From JAIKWW01 sp052169645 (lineage in GTDB: Bacteria; Bacillota; Clostridia; Peptostreptococcales; Anaerovoracaceae): a stretch of DNA of 64,000 nucleotides. The DNA lies in assembly GCA_052169645.1 (NCBI GenBank), contig JBQNCA010000005.1, forward strand, positions 29,083 through 93,082, read 5' to 3'. This document shows positions 9,776-18,507 of this stretch, piece by piece (within the stretch, counting starts at the first letter, position 1; each line of letters starts with the position of its first letter). Position numbers and translations under genes: made by a program. A model generated the notes under the pieces. That model did no database searches, had not been told where the DNA came from, and worked only from the letters and a program-made list of their open reading frames with translations.

Positions 9776-11411
9776 CCTCGTTTTCCTCCGTCACTTCCGG
9801 GGTCACAGCTTCAGATACGGCGGGAGCTTCAACGGATGTGTCGCTCACAAAAAGCGCCGTAATTGTAAATGAAACCTTTTCAGCTCCCGTCACAGGATCA
9901 GCAGTATCCGTAACTGAACTGACAGCCACATTTTTAAGATAGTTTAAACTGCGAAGCTGCATTATCGCCTCAGCTGCAGTTTCATTTGAATCCACACTTA
10001 TACTCAAGGTTAAAATATTTTCCGAAGAACTCATGGAATTTACAACAGTAGTTCCGGGCAGATTTTTTTCTAAATCCGAAAACAACTGTGACAGCTTCTC
10101 ATTGCTGCAATATGTCAATGAATGTATCCTCTCCGTCTTTGCATAATTCTCCTGAGCGGCAGCTTTCTCATCCGCTATACTCTCTATATATGAAAGTCTT
10201 TCAATCTCTGAAGAAAGTTTCTTATGCTCGGATATCAAAATTCCATATTTCACTCCCGTTATAATGATAAGAGCTGCCGATAAAGAGCATAAAATTTTAA
10301 ATGCAGTAGAGAAATAATTGCGTTCCGCACGTTTGATTTTTTCTTCAAGTATGCTTGCCGTTACAAAGCCGACCGGATTTATAGTCGCACCTATGGCTGC
10401 AAAAAATTTTCTGCTGTCCGCATCTCCAAACTTTTTATAATCTACCAATTCGTCTATTTCATTCAACTTTATAAGCTTTATTCCAAGCTCGTTTGAAATA
10501 AGCTTGCTGAGACCCTTTATATCGTTTCCTACATCCAGCACCATTATATGTTCTATAGAATCAAATGAATCTTTTCTCTTTGAATAAAAGTAATCTATAA
10601 AACGAGTCAGATTGCCTATCATATTTCTTACTGAATCCGTTATATCTCCAATCTGCTTATCTTCAAGTTCGTTTTCATCATCCAGGCGTTCCGCTATAAA
10701 TTTCTTTTTTCCGAGCAGTTCCAAAGCCTTTGCTCTATCATTGTTAAATCCGCTTTCAATTGCGGCATCAATGATGTCGTTTACACCGTAATTTATGGAA
10801 CGTTGCATCCTGAGTGTGGAATTCGTCATAATGGTCGCCTGTGAAAAATCATATCCTATGCGTATAAGCATCACAGACCTGTCCTCAAGAGCTTCCTTCA
10901 TCCATTGGAAAATCGCATTTCCATAATAATCAAGACTCCTGACTTCCACGCCCATAGCTGTCGCAAGGTTGTAATAACCTCTTATCAATTCTTCCGGAGC
11001 TGCATAGACCATAGCATCTATGCGATCTGCCGCCTTATTCTCCGACGTTATAATGTAAGAAACAGCCTGTCTGTTAAGCCCCATGGGAAAATACTCGTCC
11101 GCATGCAGACGTATAACGGAATCAATCTGTTGCTTTCTAACATAAGGAATACTTACTTCCCTATTCATAATCTTATTTGATACTATGGAAAAGACAGCTT
11201 TTTTGCTGCGAATACCTTTTTCCTCCAACTTTTGTACTATACATGCACTCAACTTCTCTACATCCAGTATGCTGCCGTCCCTGACAACTCCGGAGGGTAC
11301 GGAAAACATTGCTGCGGCATGGATTCTGAAGCCTGAGGTATTTCCCGACACTTCCGCAACTCGAATTGTATTAGAACCTATTTCAATACAAAGAACTTTT
11401 TTAACCGACAT
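9765..11411 (-). CDS. pilM: PilM-PilN fusion protein
   Basis: Residues 1 to about 350 form an actin-like PilM domain (start KVLCIEIGSNTIRVAEV, later LIRIGYDFSQAT and VLDVGNDIKGL). A membrane helix (about 362-382) and a PilN-like periplasmic-side domain (coiled coil then ferredoxin-like fold, to about 520) follow. A short acidic tail ends the protein. In most bacteria PilM and PilN are separate and interact through the PilN N-terminal tail; fusion fixes that contact. A comparable pilMN fusion is known in Clostridioides difficile. No internal stop or frameshift is seen. Confidence 0.88.
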   Translation of the reverse strand: MSVKKVLCIEIGSNTIRVAEVSGNTSGFRIHAAAMFSVPSGVVRDGSILDVEKLSACIVQKLEEKGIRSKKAVFSIVSNKIMNREVSIPYVRKQQIDSVIRLHADEYFPMGLNRQAVSYIITSENKAADRIDAMVYAAPEELIRGYYNLATAMGVEVRSLDYYGNAIFQWMKEALEDRSVMLIRIGYDFSQATIMTNSTLRMQRSINYGVNDIIDAAIESGFNNDRAKALELLGKKKFIAERLDDENELEDKQIGDITDSVRNMIGNLTRFIDYFYSKRKDSFDSIEHIMVLDVGNDIKGLSKLISNELGIKLIKLNEIDELVDYKKFGDADSRKFFAAIGATINPVGFVTASILEEKIKRAERNYFSTAFKILCSLSAALIIITGVKYGILISEHKKLSSEIERLSYIESIADEKAAAQENYAKTERIHSLTYCSNEKLSQLFSDLEKNLPGTTVVNSMSSSENILTLSISVDSNETAAEAIMQLRSLNYLKNVAVSSVTDTADPVTGAEKVSFTITALFVSDTSVEAPAVSEAVTPEVTEENEDER

Positions 11412-11431
11412 CTGATTACTCCATTTTCAAT

Positions 11432-12202
11432 TTAAAAGCCCATCAATCCCAGATAAGCATTCAATATTTCGGTTCCGAACCACATAGAACTTATGCTGCC
11501 TGCTGCGAGATACGGTCCCATAGCAAGCACTCTGCCCTCGCCCGACAGCTTCATTCTGATCAGGTGAATAATACTTCCGTACAGACAAGCTGCAAGAAAA
11601 GCAATCACTACACAGCCCGCTCCCAGCATAAAGCCCGTTGCAGCCATAAGCTTTACATCTCCTCCGCCTACGGCATTTCCTCCCGATAAAAGGTAAATTC
11701 CCAAAAGAGGCAGACTTATCATAAATATGCCTGAAATATGCGAAATCAATGCATCATTATCGTCAATAAATGTTGCCGCCGCTCCGCAAGCTCCAAGAAA
11801 CATATTTATACCCTGCGGAATCTCATAAGTCTTCCAATCGATAACGCTCATCACTGTCAATGCCGACTCTGCAATACAATATATGATTGACATTACATTT
11901 ATTCCGCAAATTAAAAAGGTGCTTGTCCACAATATTCCGTTAAGCGCTTCAACCAAAGGATACTGTAACGAAATTTTCATCCCGCAGCTTCTGCATTTTC
12001 CTCTAAGAATAATCCAAGATAAAATAGGAACCATATCATACCATTTGAGCGTACTGCCACAGTACATACAGTGCGAACGTCCTTTTATGAAAGTTTCTCT
12101 CGCAGGAATTCTATATATACACACATTAAGGAAACTGCCGACTGAAATTCCGCATATGAATATACCTATGTACATCAAAATTGTAAGCTGAATCGGCAGC
12201 AT
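11432..12202 (-). CDS. pilD: prepilin peptidase / N-methyltransferase
   Basis: This 256-residue polytopic membrane enzyme removes prepilin leaders and methylates the new N-terminus. Four cysteines in two CxxC pairs (45/48 and 70/73) mark the methyltransferase zinc site. The two catalytic aspartates are visible at 122 (IDWKTYEIP) and 182 (GGGDVKLM). Both activities therefore look intact. Substrates are the pilin-like proteins with GFTLIE signals in this operon. It lies between the major pilin gene and pilMN. Confidence 0.93.
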   Translation of the reverse strand: MLPIQLTILMYIGIFICGISVGSFLNVCIYRIPARETFIKGRSHCMYCGSTLKWYDMVPILSWIILRGKCRSCGMKISLQYPLVEALNGILWTSTFLICGINVMSIIYCIAESALTVMSVIDWKTYEIPQGINMFLGACGAAATFIDDNDALISHISGIFMISLPLLGIYLLSGGNAVGGGDVKLMAATGFMLGAGCVVIAFLAACLYGSIIHLIRMKLSGEGRVLAMGPYLAAGSISSMWFGTEILNAYLGLMGF

Positions 12203-12256
12203 TTGATTCTCCTTATATTATTCAAATTATCCGAAAAACTTATATTCCCGATTATT

Positions 12257-12712
12257 TTAAGAGTCTTTACCTTCCGCCAGTCTATATGCTCCATATGCGA
12301 CCTCTACTTTGCCTTTAGTATCTATGCTGACCCTGAATCCTCCGGTATCATATTTACTGGAAGGCCAATCTCCGCCCATTACCTCGGTAATTTTTGCCTG
12401 CAACACAAAATCTATATTCATATAATCTACAGGCGTTTTGCCGTTGATAGTAAAAGTTCCGTTTTGATTCTGCGCTGCCCCTCCCTGAGCCAAATAATCG
12501 GCATATGCCGTCGATACTGCTGATTTTATAGTTGCCGCATTGTTCTGGTCGGTTGAAATTCTGCTCTGATTCACATATTTTACTACTTGAGGCGCCAACG
12601 AAACTGCTATTATAGCAATAATGAGGATTACCACAATCAACTCTATGAGAGTAAATCCCTTGTTTTTATTTTTTTTGCAGGTCGCAATTTTTCTGTTAAC
12701 AATAGAATACAT
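12257..12712 (-). CDS. pilA: major type IV pilin
   Basis: A 151-residue prepilin: leader of 19 residues ending KNKG, then FTLIE with Glu24 at +5, a hydrophobic N-terminal helix (VVILIIAIIAVSLAPQ) and a small globular domain. A GGAG-type site lies about 6 bases before the ATG. Small size, canonical leader and position right after pilC suggest it is the main fibre subunit, whereas the other prepilins in the cluster are larger and probably minor. No cysteine pair for a disulfide loop is visible in the mature part. Confidence 0.88.
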   Translation of the reverse strand: MYSIVNRKIATCKKNKNKGFTLIELIVVILIIAIIAVSLAPQVVKYVNQSRISTDQNNAATIKSAVSTAYADYLAQGGAAQNQNGTFTINGKTPVDYMNIDFVLQAKITEVMGGDWPSSKYDTGGFRVSIDTKGKVEVAYGAYRLAEGKDS

Positions 12713-12742
12713 CTTTATCTCCCTTCAAAGAAAATCACACAC

Positions 12743-13957
12743 TTAAATATTGCCCATATTATCATACATGCTTATCATAGGCTGATATAATGCAAACACT
12801 ATAGTTCCCACAATAACGCCTAAAACTGCTATTATAAGAGGCTCCATGGCTGCAGTAAGCGATGCCGCCGCCATTTCCGCTTCTTCCTCATAGTAGTCCG
12901 CAACTTTTTCGAGAAGCTCGTCTATATTTCCCGTTTCTTCTCCTATGGCAACCATATCCGTCACCATTCTCGGAAAAATCCCGCTTTTGCGCAGAGGCAC
13001 TGAAAGCGGAACTCCCTGCTCCACCTCAGACCTCGCATGCAAAAGTGCATCCCTGAAAAGTACATTTGTCATTGAAGCCGCCGTTATTTCCAAAGCCTTC
13101 GGCAGATCCATTCCGGCACCTGTCAGGGTTGCCAGGGTTCTTGCAAATCCGGCACAGCTGCTTTTAAGATTAAGCTTGCCGAAAATTATCACCTTAATGG
13201 CAAAGTTGCCCCATGTATGCTCTCCGATATCCGTTTTTAACCATAATCTGAAAGCCGACAATATGGCTGCAATAATGATTACCAGCAAAAACCACCGATG
13301 AATGAGCATGTTGCTGAAGTTCATCAGCATGCGTGTTATAAGCGGAAGCGTGCTTCCCATGTCGTCAAACATAGATGCAAATTTAGGAACCACCGCTACG
13401 GACATTACAATGATAACCACTAATGCCACAATCAGGACAACAGCCGGATATATCATGGATTTTTTTATCATCGCAGCTATGCGGGCTCTTTTTTCAAAAT
13501 TTACGGCGAGCCTGTCGAATGAAATTTCCAAAGACCCTGAAGCTTCTCCCGCCTGTATCAAGCTTACCATCATCGGCGGAAAAACTTTTTCGTTGTGATT
13601 CATCGCATATGCAAGGGTATCGCCTTTTTCCACCCTTGCCGAAACATCCTTAAGTCCCTCTTTCAGAGATTTATTCGAGGTCTGGTCGGTCAAAAGCATC
13701 AAAGCCCTTGTAAGAGGTATCCCCGCTTGAAGTATACTGCTCATCTGCCTGCAAAATACCGCCAAATCTCTGGGTTTCGGTCGTCTGCTTTTCCCTATAT
13801 GAATTTCTTTGTTCAGAATATTTGCTTCATTCAGTTCTATTAGGATCAAGCCTTGATTTTTAACAATATTTTTAGCCGCCTCAAAATCAGACGCCTCAAC
13901 AGAAGCTTTTATTCGTTTGCCCTCTGCGGACACTGCCAAATATCTGTAATCGGGCAT
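12743..13957 (-). CDS. pilC: pilus inner-membrane platform protein (GspF family)
   Basis: The 404-residue protein contains two copies of the GspF/PilC domain (about 65-190 and 270-390), each followed by membrane helices. The first begins LAVFCRQMSSILQAGIPL and the second FARTLATLTGAGMDL, the characteristic paired signature. PilC couples the cytoplasmic ATPases PilB and PilT to pilin insertion and extraction at the membrane. It follows pilT by 11 bases. Confidence 0.93.
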   Translation of the reverse strand: MPDYRYLAVSAEGKRIKASVEASDFEAAKNIVKNQGLILIELNEANILNKEIHIGKSRRPKPRDLAVFCRQMSSILQAGIPLTRALMLLTDQTSNKSLKEGLKDVSARVEKGDTLAYAMNHNEKVFPPMMVSLIQAGEASGSLEISFDRLAVNFEKRARIAAMIKKSMIYPAVVLIVALVVIIVMSVAVVPKFASMFDDMGSTLPLITRMLMNFSNMLIHRWFLLVIIIAAILSAFRLWLKTDIGEHTWGNFAIKVIIFGKLNLKSSCAGFARTLATLTGAGMDLPKALEITAASMTNVLFRDALLHARSEVEQGVPLSVPLRKSGIFPRMVTDMVAIGEETGNIDELLEKVADYYEEEAEMAAASLTAAMEPLIIAVLGVIVGTIVFALYQPMISMYDNMGNI

Positions 13958-13968
13958 CGGGAACCTCC

Positions 13969-15042
13969 TTAGCCGTTATTTTTCAAGCGCAGCTTTCTAT
14001 CAACTGCCACTTGATCCTGTGCATATTCATATGCAGTTTCCATACTTATCAATTTCTGTGCCACAAGCTCTGCAAGAGCATCATCCATACCTAACATTCC
14101 GCTTTTACTTCCGGTTTGTATAACAGTATTTATCTGGTGAGTCTTTGCTTCCCTTATAAGGTTTCTTATAGCCGGATTGGAATGCATTACTTCAAATGCA
14201 GCTACACGCCCTCCTTTTTCACAGGGAACAAGCTGCTGAGATATAACGGATTCCAACACCGATGCAACCTGTATGCGTATCTGCTGCTGCTGATGCGGGG
14301 GAAATACATCGATAATTCTATCTATAGTATTTGAAGCTCCCGTTGTATGAAGTGTTGAAAGAACCAGATGTCCCGTCTCCGCAGCTGTTATGGCGGTAGA
14401 AATAGTATCAAGATCTCTCATTTCTCCTACCAGAATAACATCGGGATCTTCTCTCAACGCCGCCCTCAAAGCATCCGCATAATTTATTGAATCTATACCT
14501 ATTTCACGTTGATTTACAATGGATTTTCTGTGTCTATGGAGGTATTCTATGGGATCTTCCAAGGTTATGACATGCAGATTTTTATTCTCATTTATAACAT
14601 TTACAAGTGATGCCAAGGTAGTGGTTTTGCCGCTTCCCGTCGGCCCCGTAACAAGTATCAGCCCTTTTTTTCTTCCAGTCAGCTCCACCACCGAAGAAGG
14701 AAGTCTCAATTCCTCAGGCGTAGGAATCGTCGTATTTACGATTCTCATTACGCAGGAATATGAGCCCCTTTGTCTGAATACATTTACTCTATATCTTCCC
14801 GTGCCCGGAACTACATATGAAAAATCAACCTCTCCCTTTTTAAGAAAGATTTCTGCAGCATGTTCACTCATTATATCTTTTATAAGATGCTCCGTATCCT
14901 CCGGCATAAGTCTGTCTTCGCCAAGGCTTCGCAGTTCTCCGTCAACTCTTATTTTAGGCGGAATACCCGTTGTCACATGAAGGTCGGACGCCTTATTTTC
15001 ATGTGCAATCTGCAGCAATTCCTGAATATTGTTTACTTTCAT
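13969..15042 (-). CDS. pilT: pilus retraction ATPase
   Basis: This 357-residue hexameric ATPase powers pilus retraction. Visible motifs are Walker A GPTGSGKTT at 133-141, the Asp-box region LEDPIEY, Walker B near DPDVILVGEMRD and the PilT-specific AIRNLIRE at 291-298, which separates it from assembly ATPases. It carries no N-terminal MshEN extension. The presence of pilT implies dynamic pili able to support twitching. It starts 18 bases after the pilB stop. Confidence 0.95.
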   Translation of the reverse strand: MKVNNIQELLQIAHENKASDLHVTTGIPPKIRVDGELRSLGEDRLMPEDTEHLIKDIMSEHAAEIFLKKGEVDFSYVVPGTGRYRVNVFRQRGSYSCVMRIVNTTIPTPEELRLPSSVVELTGRKKGLILVTGPTGSGKTTTLASLVNVINENKNLHVITLEDPIEYLHRHRKSIVNQREIGIDSINYADALRAALREDPDVILVGEMRDLDTISTAITAAETGHLVLSTLHTTGASNTIDRIIDVFPPHQQQQIRIQVASVLESVISQQLVPCEKGGRVAAFEVMHSNPAIRNLIREAKTHQINTVIQTGSKSGMLGMDDALAELVAQKLISMETAYEYAQDQVAVDRKLRLKNNG

Positions 15043-15060
15043 TCAGTCCTCACACTTCTT

Positions 15061-16755
15061 CTACCATACATCATTGGAATATGTTATTCTGTCCAATTCA
15101 TGCATGGTGGTTATACCTTCACGCACCAGCTTTGAAGCCGACAGGCGCAATGTAGTCATCCCCTCATCTATAGCAATTTGTTCTATTTCTTCCATGCTGC
15201 TCATTGACGCAATCGCAGCTCTTATGCGCTTTGTTATCGGCATTATCTCATATACGCCCGTACGTCCTAAATATCCTGTATAATTGCATTTCACACAACC
15301 TGCGGCATCATGAATGTGAAGGATTTCATTTTCGGATGCTCCGAGAGATTTCTTTTCTTCCGGCGTAGCCTCCCTCTTTTGTTTACAGGTACAAAGCTTT
15401 CTAACCAGTCTTTGTGCTATTATCCCTACTGTAGAATCGGCTATTAGATACGGAGCTACTCCCATATCGGATAATCTGGATATGCTTGATACGGCACTGT
15501 TGGTATGTAATGTGCTGACGACAAGATGTCCTGTTATAGACGCAGTTACAGCTATATTCGCCGTTTCTCCGTCACGGATTTCTCCTATCATGATTATGTC
15601 GGGATCCTGTCTTAATATTGAGCGCAGGGCTGAAGCAAATGTCAAGTTCGCCTTTACATTTACCTGAACCTGATTTACTCCGTCCAAGTTCGCCTCGACA
15701 GGGTCTTCTACCGTAACAATATTTACATTCTCGGTATTAAGCTCACTGAGTGCGGTATATAGAGTGGTTGATTTTCCCGAGCCTGTAGGCCCTGTTACCA
15801 ATATTATTCCATTGGGATTAGCCAATATTTTATTGAACTTCTCCAATTCTTCATCCGTAAAGCCCAATTTCTTTTTATCGTGAGTAAGCACTGTTTTTGC
15901 GGTCAGACGGAGCACCGCTTTTTCTCCGAAAACTGTAGGTAGAGTCGACACTCTTATGTCATATTCCATGCGATCCACAATTTGAGTTATACGTCCGTCC
16001 TGAGATTTTCTCTTTTCCGAGATATCCATTCCGCCTAAAATCTTTACTCGGGCTATAATGGCGGGCATCATTGCGGAAGCATAGGTACCCACATCTATAA
16101 GCACACCGTCTACACGGTTTCTTATTCTGACTCTGTCATTCAGAGGCTCTATATGAATATCGCTTGCACGTCTTCTGACAGCCTGCTCTATAAGACTTTT
16201 GACGAGCATTACAATAGGAGCATTCGCCACATCTTCGGATTCCTCCTCATCTATGACTCTGCCCTCACTTTCACGTTCTTTTCGATAGAGCTCCACCACC
16301 GCTCTGGCTTCCGCATCTCCATAATATTTATCGACTGTGGCAAGTATATCTTTAGATATTGCAAGCGCCGGAACGATTTGCAATCCCGTTATTATACCGA
16401 GGTCATCAATAGACATCAAATCTGTGGGATCCGCCATTGCGAGCATCAAACCGCTTCCGTCATCTGTAAAACCGTACGGCATTACGACATATTTCTTAAG
16501 CAGCGTCGAATCCGTTATAACCGCAATTACCTCTTCCGGTATTTTTATCTCATATAGATTGACTCTGCATATATTGAGCTGAGCCTCCAAAACATCGGCG
16601 ATTTCCTCTTCGGTTGTAATGCCCATCTGAATCAAAACTTCTCCGAGCTTTGCTTTTTTTCCTCTCTGTTCATCTAATGCCGCTCTCAGCTGTTCGTCAT
16701 CTATAACACCCGCTTCGACCAAAAGGTCTCCGAGTCTTTTTTTCTTTATCTTCAT
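15061..16755 (-). CDS. pilB: pilus assembly ATPase with N-terminal c-di-GMP-binding MshEN domain
   Basis: First gene of the pilus operon, 564 residues. The core ATPase has Walker A GPTGSGKST at 322-330, Walker B DPDIIMIGEIRD at 384-395 and a zinc tetracysteine (455, 457, 487, 490). The N-terminus carries two 24-residue repeats at 7-30 and 36-59, each of the pattern (R/K)LGxxLxxxGxxxxxxLxxxLxxQ and separated by five residues. This is the described MshEN c-di-GMP-binding pattern (first motif exact, second with Lys for Arg). PilB drives pilus extension, so c-di-GMP probably stimulates it directly. GGAGA lies 6 bases before the ATG. Confidence 0.95.
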   Translation of the reverse strand: MKIKKKRLGDLLVEAGVIDDEQLRAALDEQRGKKAKLGEVLIQMGITTEEEIADVLEAQLNICRVNLYEIKIPEEVIAVITDSTLLKKYVVMPYGFTDDGSGLMLAMADPTDLMSIDDLGIITGLQIVPALAISKDILATVDKYYGDAEARAVVELYRKERESEGRVIDEEESEDVANAPIVMLVKSLIEQAVRRRASDIHIEPLNDRVRIRNRVDGVLIDVGTYASAMMPAIIARVKILGGMDISEKRKSQDGRITQIVDRMEYDIRVSTLPTVFGEKAVLRLTAKTVLTHDKKKLGFTDEELEKFNKILANPNGIILVTGPTGSGKSTTLYTALSELNTENVNIVTVEDPVEANLDGVNQVQVNVKANLTFASALRSILRQDPDIIMIGEIRDGETANIAVTASITGHLVVSTLHTNSAVSSISRLSDMGVAPYLIADSTVGIIAQRLVRKLCTCKQKREATPEEKKSLGASENEILHIHDAAGCVKCNYTGYLGRTGVYEIMPITKRIRAAIASMSSMEEIEQIAIDEGMTTLRLSASKLVREGITTMHELDRITYSNDVW

Positions 16756-16826
16756 ATATATTCTCCGTACAGTCCGGTTCCCGAATTCATTAAAGTATTA
16801 CAATTTATATATCGTCATCAATCAGC

Positions 16827-16873
16827 TTGATATAAATATACATCAAAATTACGGAAATCACAGCTTTCCGTAA
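16827..16873 (-). promoter_or_regulatory. pilB leader region: two inverted repeats
   Basis: Between the MoxR terminator and pilB lie a perfect 9-bp inverted repeat with 7-base loop (TTACGGAAA at 16849-16857, complement at 16865-16873), followed on the minus strand by TTTTG, and a near-palindrome at 16827-16846 (TTGAT...ATCAA). The first could be a second terminator or a regulatory hairpin in the pilus leader. No convincing -35/-10 pair or c-di-GMP riboswitch was recognised. Confidence 0.4.
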
Positions 16874-16920
16874 TATTTATGCAAATCAAATTGCAGCTGC
16901 CGCTGCTCCGCCACGTTAAA

Positions 16921-16946
16921 AAAGCCGATGCTTTTACACCGGCTTT
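16921..16946 (-). terminator. terminator ending the flagellar/MoxR operon
   Basis: Read on the minus strand, AAAGCCG pairs with CGGCTTT around a 12-base loop and is followed by a run of T. It lies just after the MoxR stop and marks the boundary between the flagellar operon and the pilus operon. Confidence 0.85.
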
Positions 16947-16953
16947 ACAATTT

Positions 16954-18492
16954 TCAGATTATGGCGATATCTATTTCATCCGCATCGTTGAGCAGGCGTA
17001 TTTCGGATAAAAGCTCCTGCTGACGTTCATATACGAGCAGTTCCTTGTTATGCTCGAAATATTTATCACAGCCGTATCTGCTGATAAATTTCGCAGTATG
17101 ATAATTTACCGTCATTTCAGTAACCACTACAAGCATTTCCTGATCACTGCCGAACACCTCTTCCACAAATAAGAAAAGATTTTCAATTTCATCCTGAGTA
17201 TCCTGTAAATGCTGCTTCATATCGGCAACGCTCCGTGCAAAGGCTTCTTTTATATATTCAAAGCCTTCATGCAGGTCCGTTATTCCCTGTTGATTCAAAG
17301 CATTTCTGTATGACTCTATCATAAGAATTACTTTTCGCAGCACGATTTCCCTTTCGTGCGAAAGCACCGTAGTGCGCTTTTCTTCTTTATATGCAGAAGT
17401 TCTTGCCACTATGTATTTGCCGAGAATAGAATCCGCACTTTCGGATGCAAGCTCAACAACCTGTTTAAGCTCCGTGAGAAGCTTATGCAGCTCCGTCATA
17501 AAGTCTTCCGTATCCAAATCATCCTTTACTCTCTGACTTACGGATTCGAGCAATAAGCCTATGAGAACCAGTCTTTCATCGAACTTGGCTTTCTTTGCGC
17601 GCTCTGCAATCTCAGGTGCATAGCTGCCGTCAAGAATACTCTGAATCTGATAATCGGATTTATATTTATTATATAAATCATAATAAATTGCAAAATCCTT
17701 TGCAACCTTTGCATGCTGCACATATTCTCCGATAAGCTGTTCATCCACGCTAAGCTCCTGTTTTTCATAGAGCTTTATCATCTCGGACAGATCCTCCCAG
17801 CCTCTTGCAGTGACGAATTCCACTCCGTCTATTGTAGTCTCTATGCGGTAAAAATCGCTGCGCTTTATATCGAGATAAGTGGTGACTGCGGAATGTATCC
17901 CTTTTTTCAGTGCGTATTCCTTCCATACCTCATAATCCGGCTCTACAACTATCTTTTTTACTCGGTCAAGAGTAACTATATCAAATTCTCTCACGGATTT
18001 ATTATGTTCAGGAGGATTACCCGCAGTAACTATAATCCAACCCTCGGGAACTTCATGTTTTCCGAATGTTTTATACTGAAGAAACTGGAGCATCGCAGGC
18101 GCCAAAGTTTCCGACACACAGTTTATCTCATCGAGGAAAAGAATGCCTTCTTTAAGTCCTGTTGCTTCCATTTCATCATATACGGAAGCTATTATTTCAC
18201 TCATTGTATACTCGGAAACCGAAAATTCCTTTTCGCCGTAAACCTTCTGCTCAATCTTTGGCAAGCCTATGGCACTCTGGCGGGTATGATGAGTCATGGA
18301 ATAGGATACCAGACATATTCCCAGCTCCTGAGAAATTTGCTCCATTATAGCAGTCTTTCCTATACCCGGATCGCCTATAAGAAGTACGGGTCTCTGTCTT
18401 ACTCTGCTTATATAATAGTCTCCAAATTCATTTTTCATCATATATGATGTGACCGCACGTTTGACCTCATCCTTTGCCTGTTTAATATTCAT
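16954..18492 (-). CDS. MoxR-type AAA+ ATPase
   Basis: This 512-residue ATPase has Walker A GDPGIGKT at 40-47, Walker B LFLDEIN at 118-124 and a sensor-1-like TAGNPPEH motif. The C-terminal 200 residues are helical and unlike short MoxR proteins. MoxR ATPases usually act as chaperones with a VWA-domain partner; here that partner is the gene immediately upstream, 15 bases away. AAGGAG lies 7 bases before the ATG. It is the last gene of the flagellar cluster. Its substrate is unknown; association with flagellar or pilus assembly is an inference from position. Confidence 0.85.
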   Translation of the reverse strand: MNIKQAKDEVKRAVTSYMMKNEFGDYYISRVRQRPVLLIGDPGIGKTAIMEQISQELGICLVSYSMTHHTRQSAIGLPKIEQKVYGEKEFSVSEYTMSEIIASVYDEMEATGLKEGILFLDEINCVSETLAPAMLQFLQYKTFGKHEVPEGWIIVTAGNPPEHNKSVREFDIVTLDRVKKIVVEPDYEVWKEYALKKGIHSAVTTYLDIKRSDFYRIETTIDGVEFVTARGWEDLSEMIKLYEKQELSVDEQLIGEYVQHAKVAKDFAIYYDLYNKYKSDYQIQSILDGSYAPEIAERAKKAKFDERLVLIGLLLESVSQRVKDDLDTEDFMTELHKLLTELKQVVELASESADSILGKYIVARTSAYKEEKRTTVLSHEREIVLRKVILMIESYRNALNQQGITDLHEGFEYIKEAFARSVADMKQHLQDTQDEIENLFLFVEEVFGSDQEMLVVVTEMTVNYHTAKFISRYGCDKYFEHNKELLVYERQQELLSEIRLLNDADEIDIAII

Positions 18493-18507
18493 CTGTGACT
18501 CCTTCCG

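Noticed and set aside
16756..16920. c-di-GMP riboswitch before pilB
   Set aside because: Looked for GEMM-type conserved segments in the leader because of the c-di-GMP links; only simple inverted repeats are present.
17713..18447. 244-residue plus-strand open frame
   Set aside because: Entirely antisense to the MoxR ATPase gene, Tyr/Phe/His-rich composition typical of shadow frames, no family resemblance.
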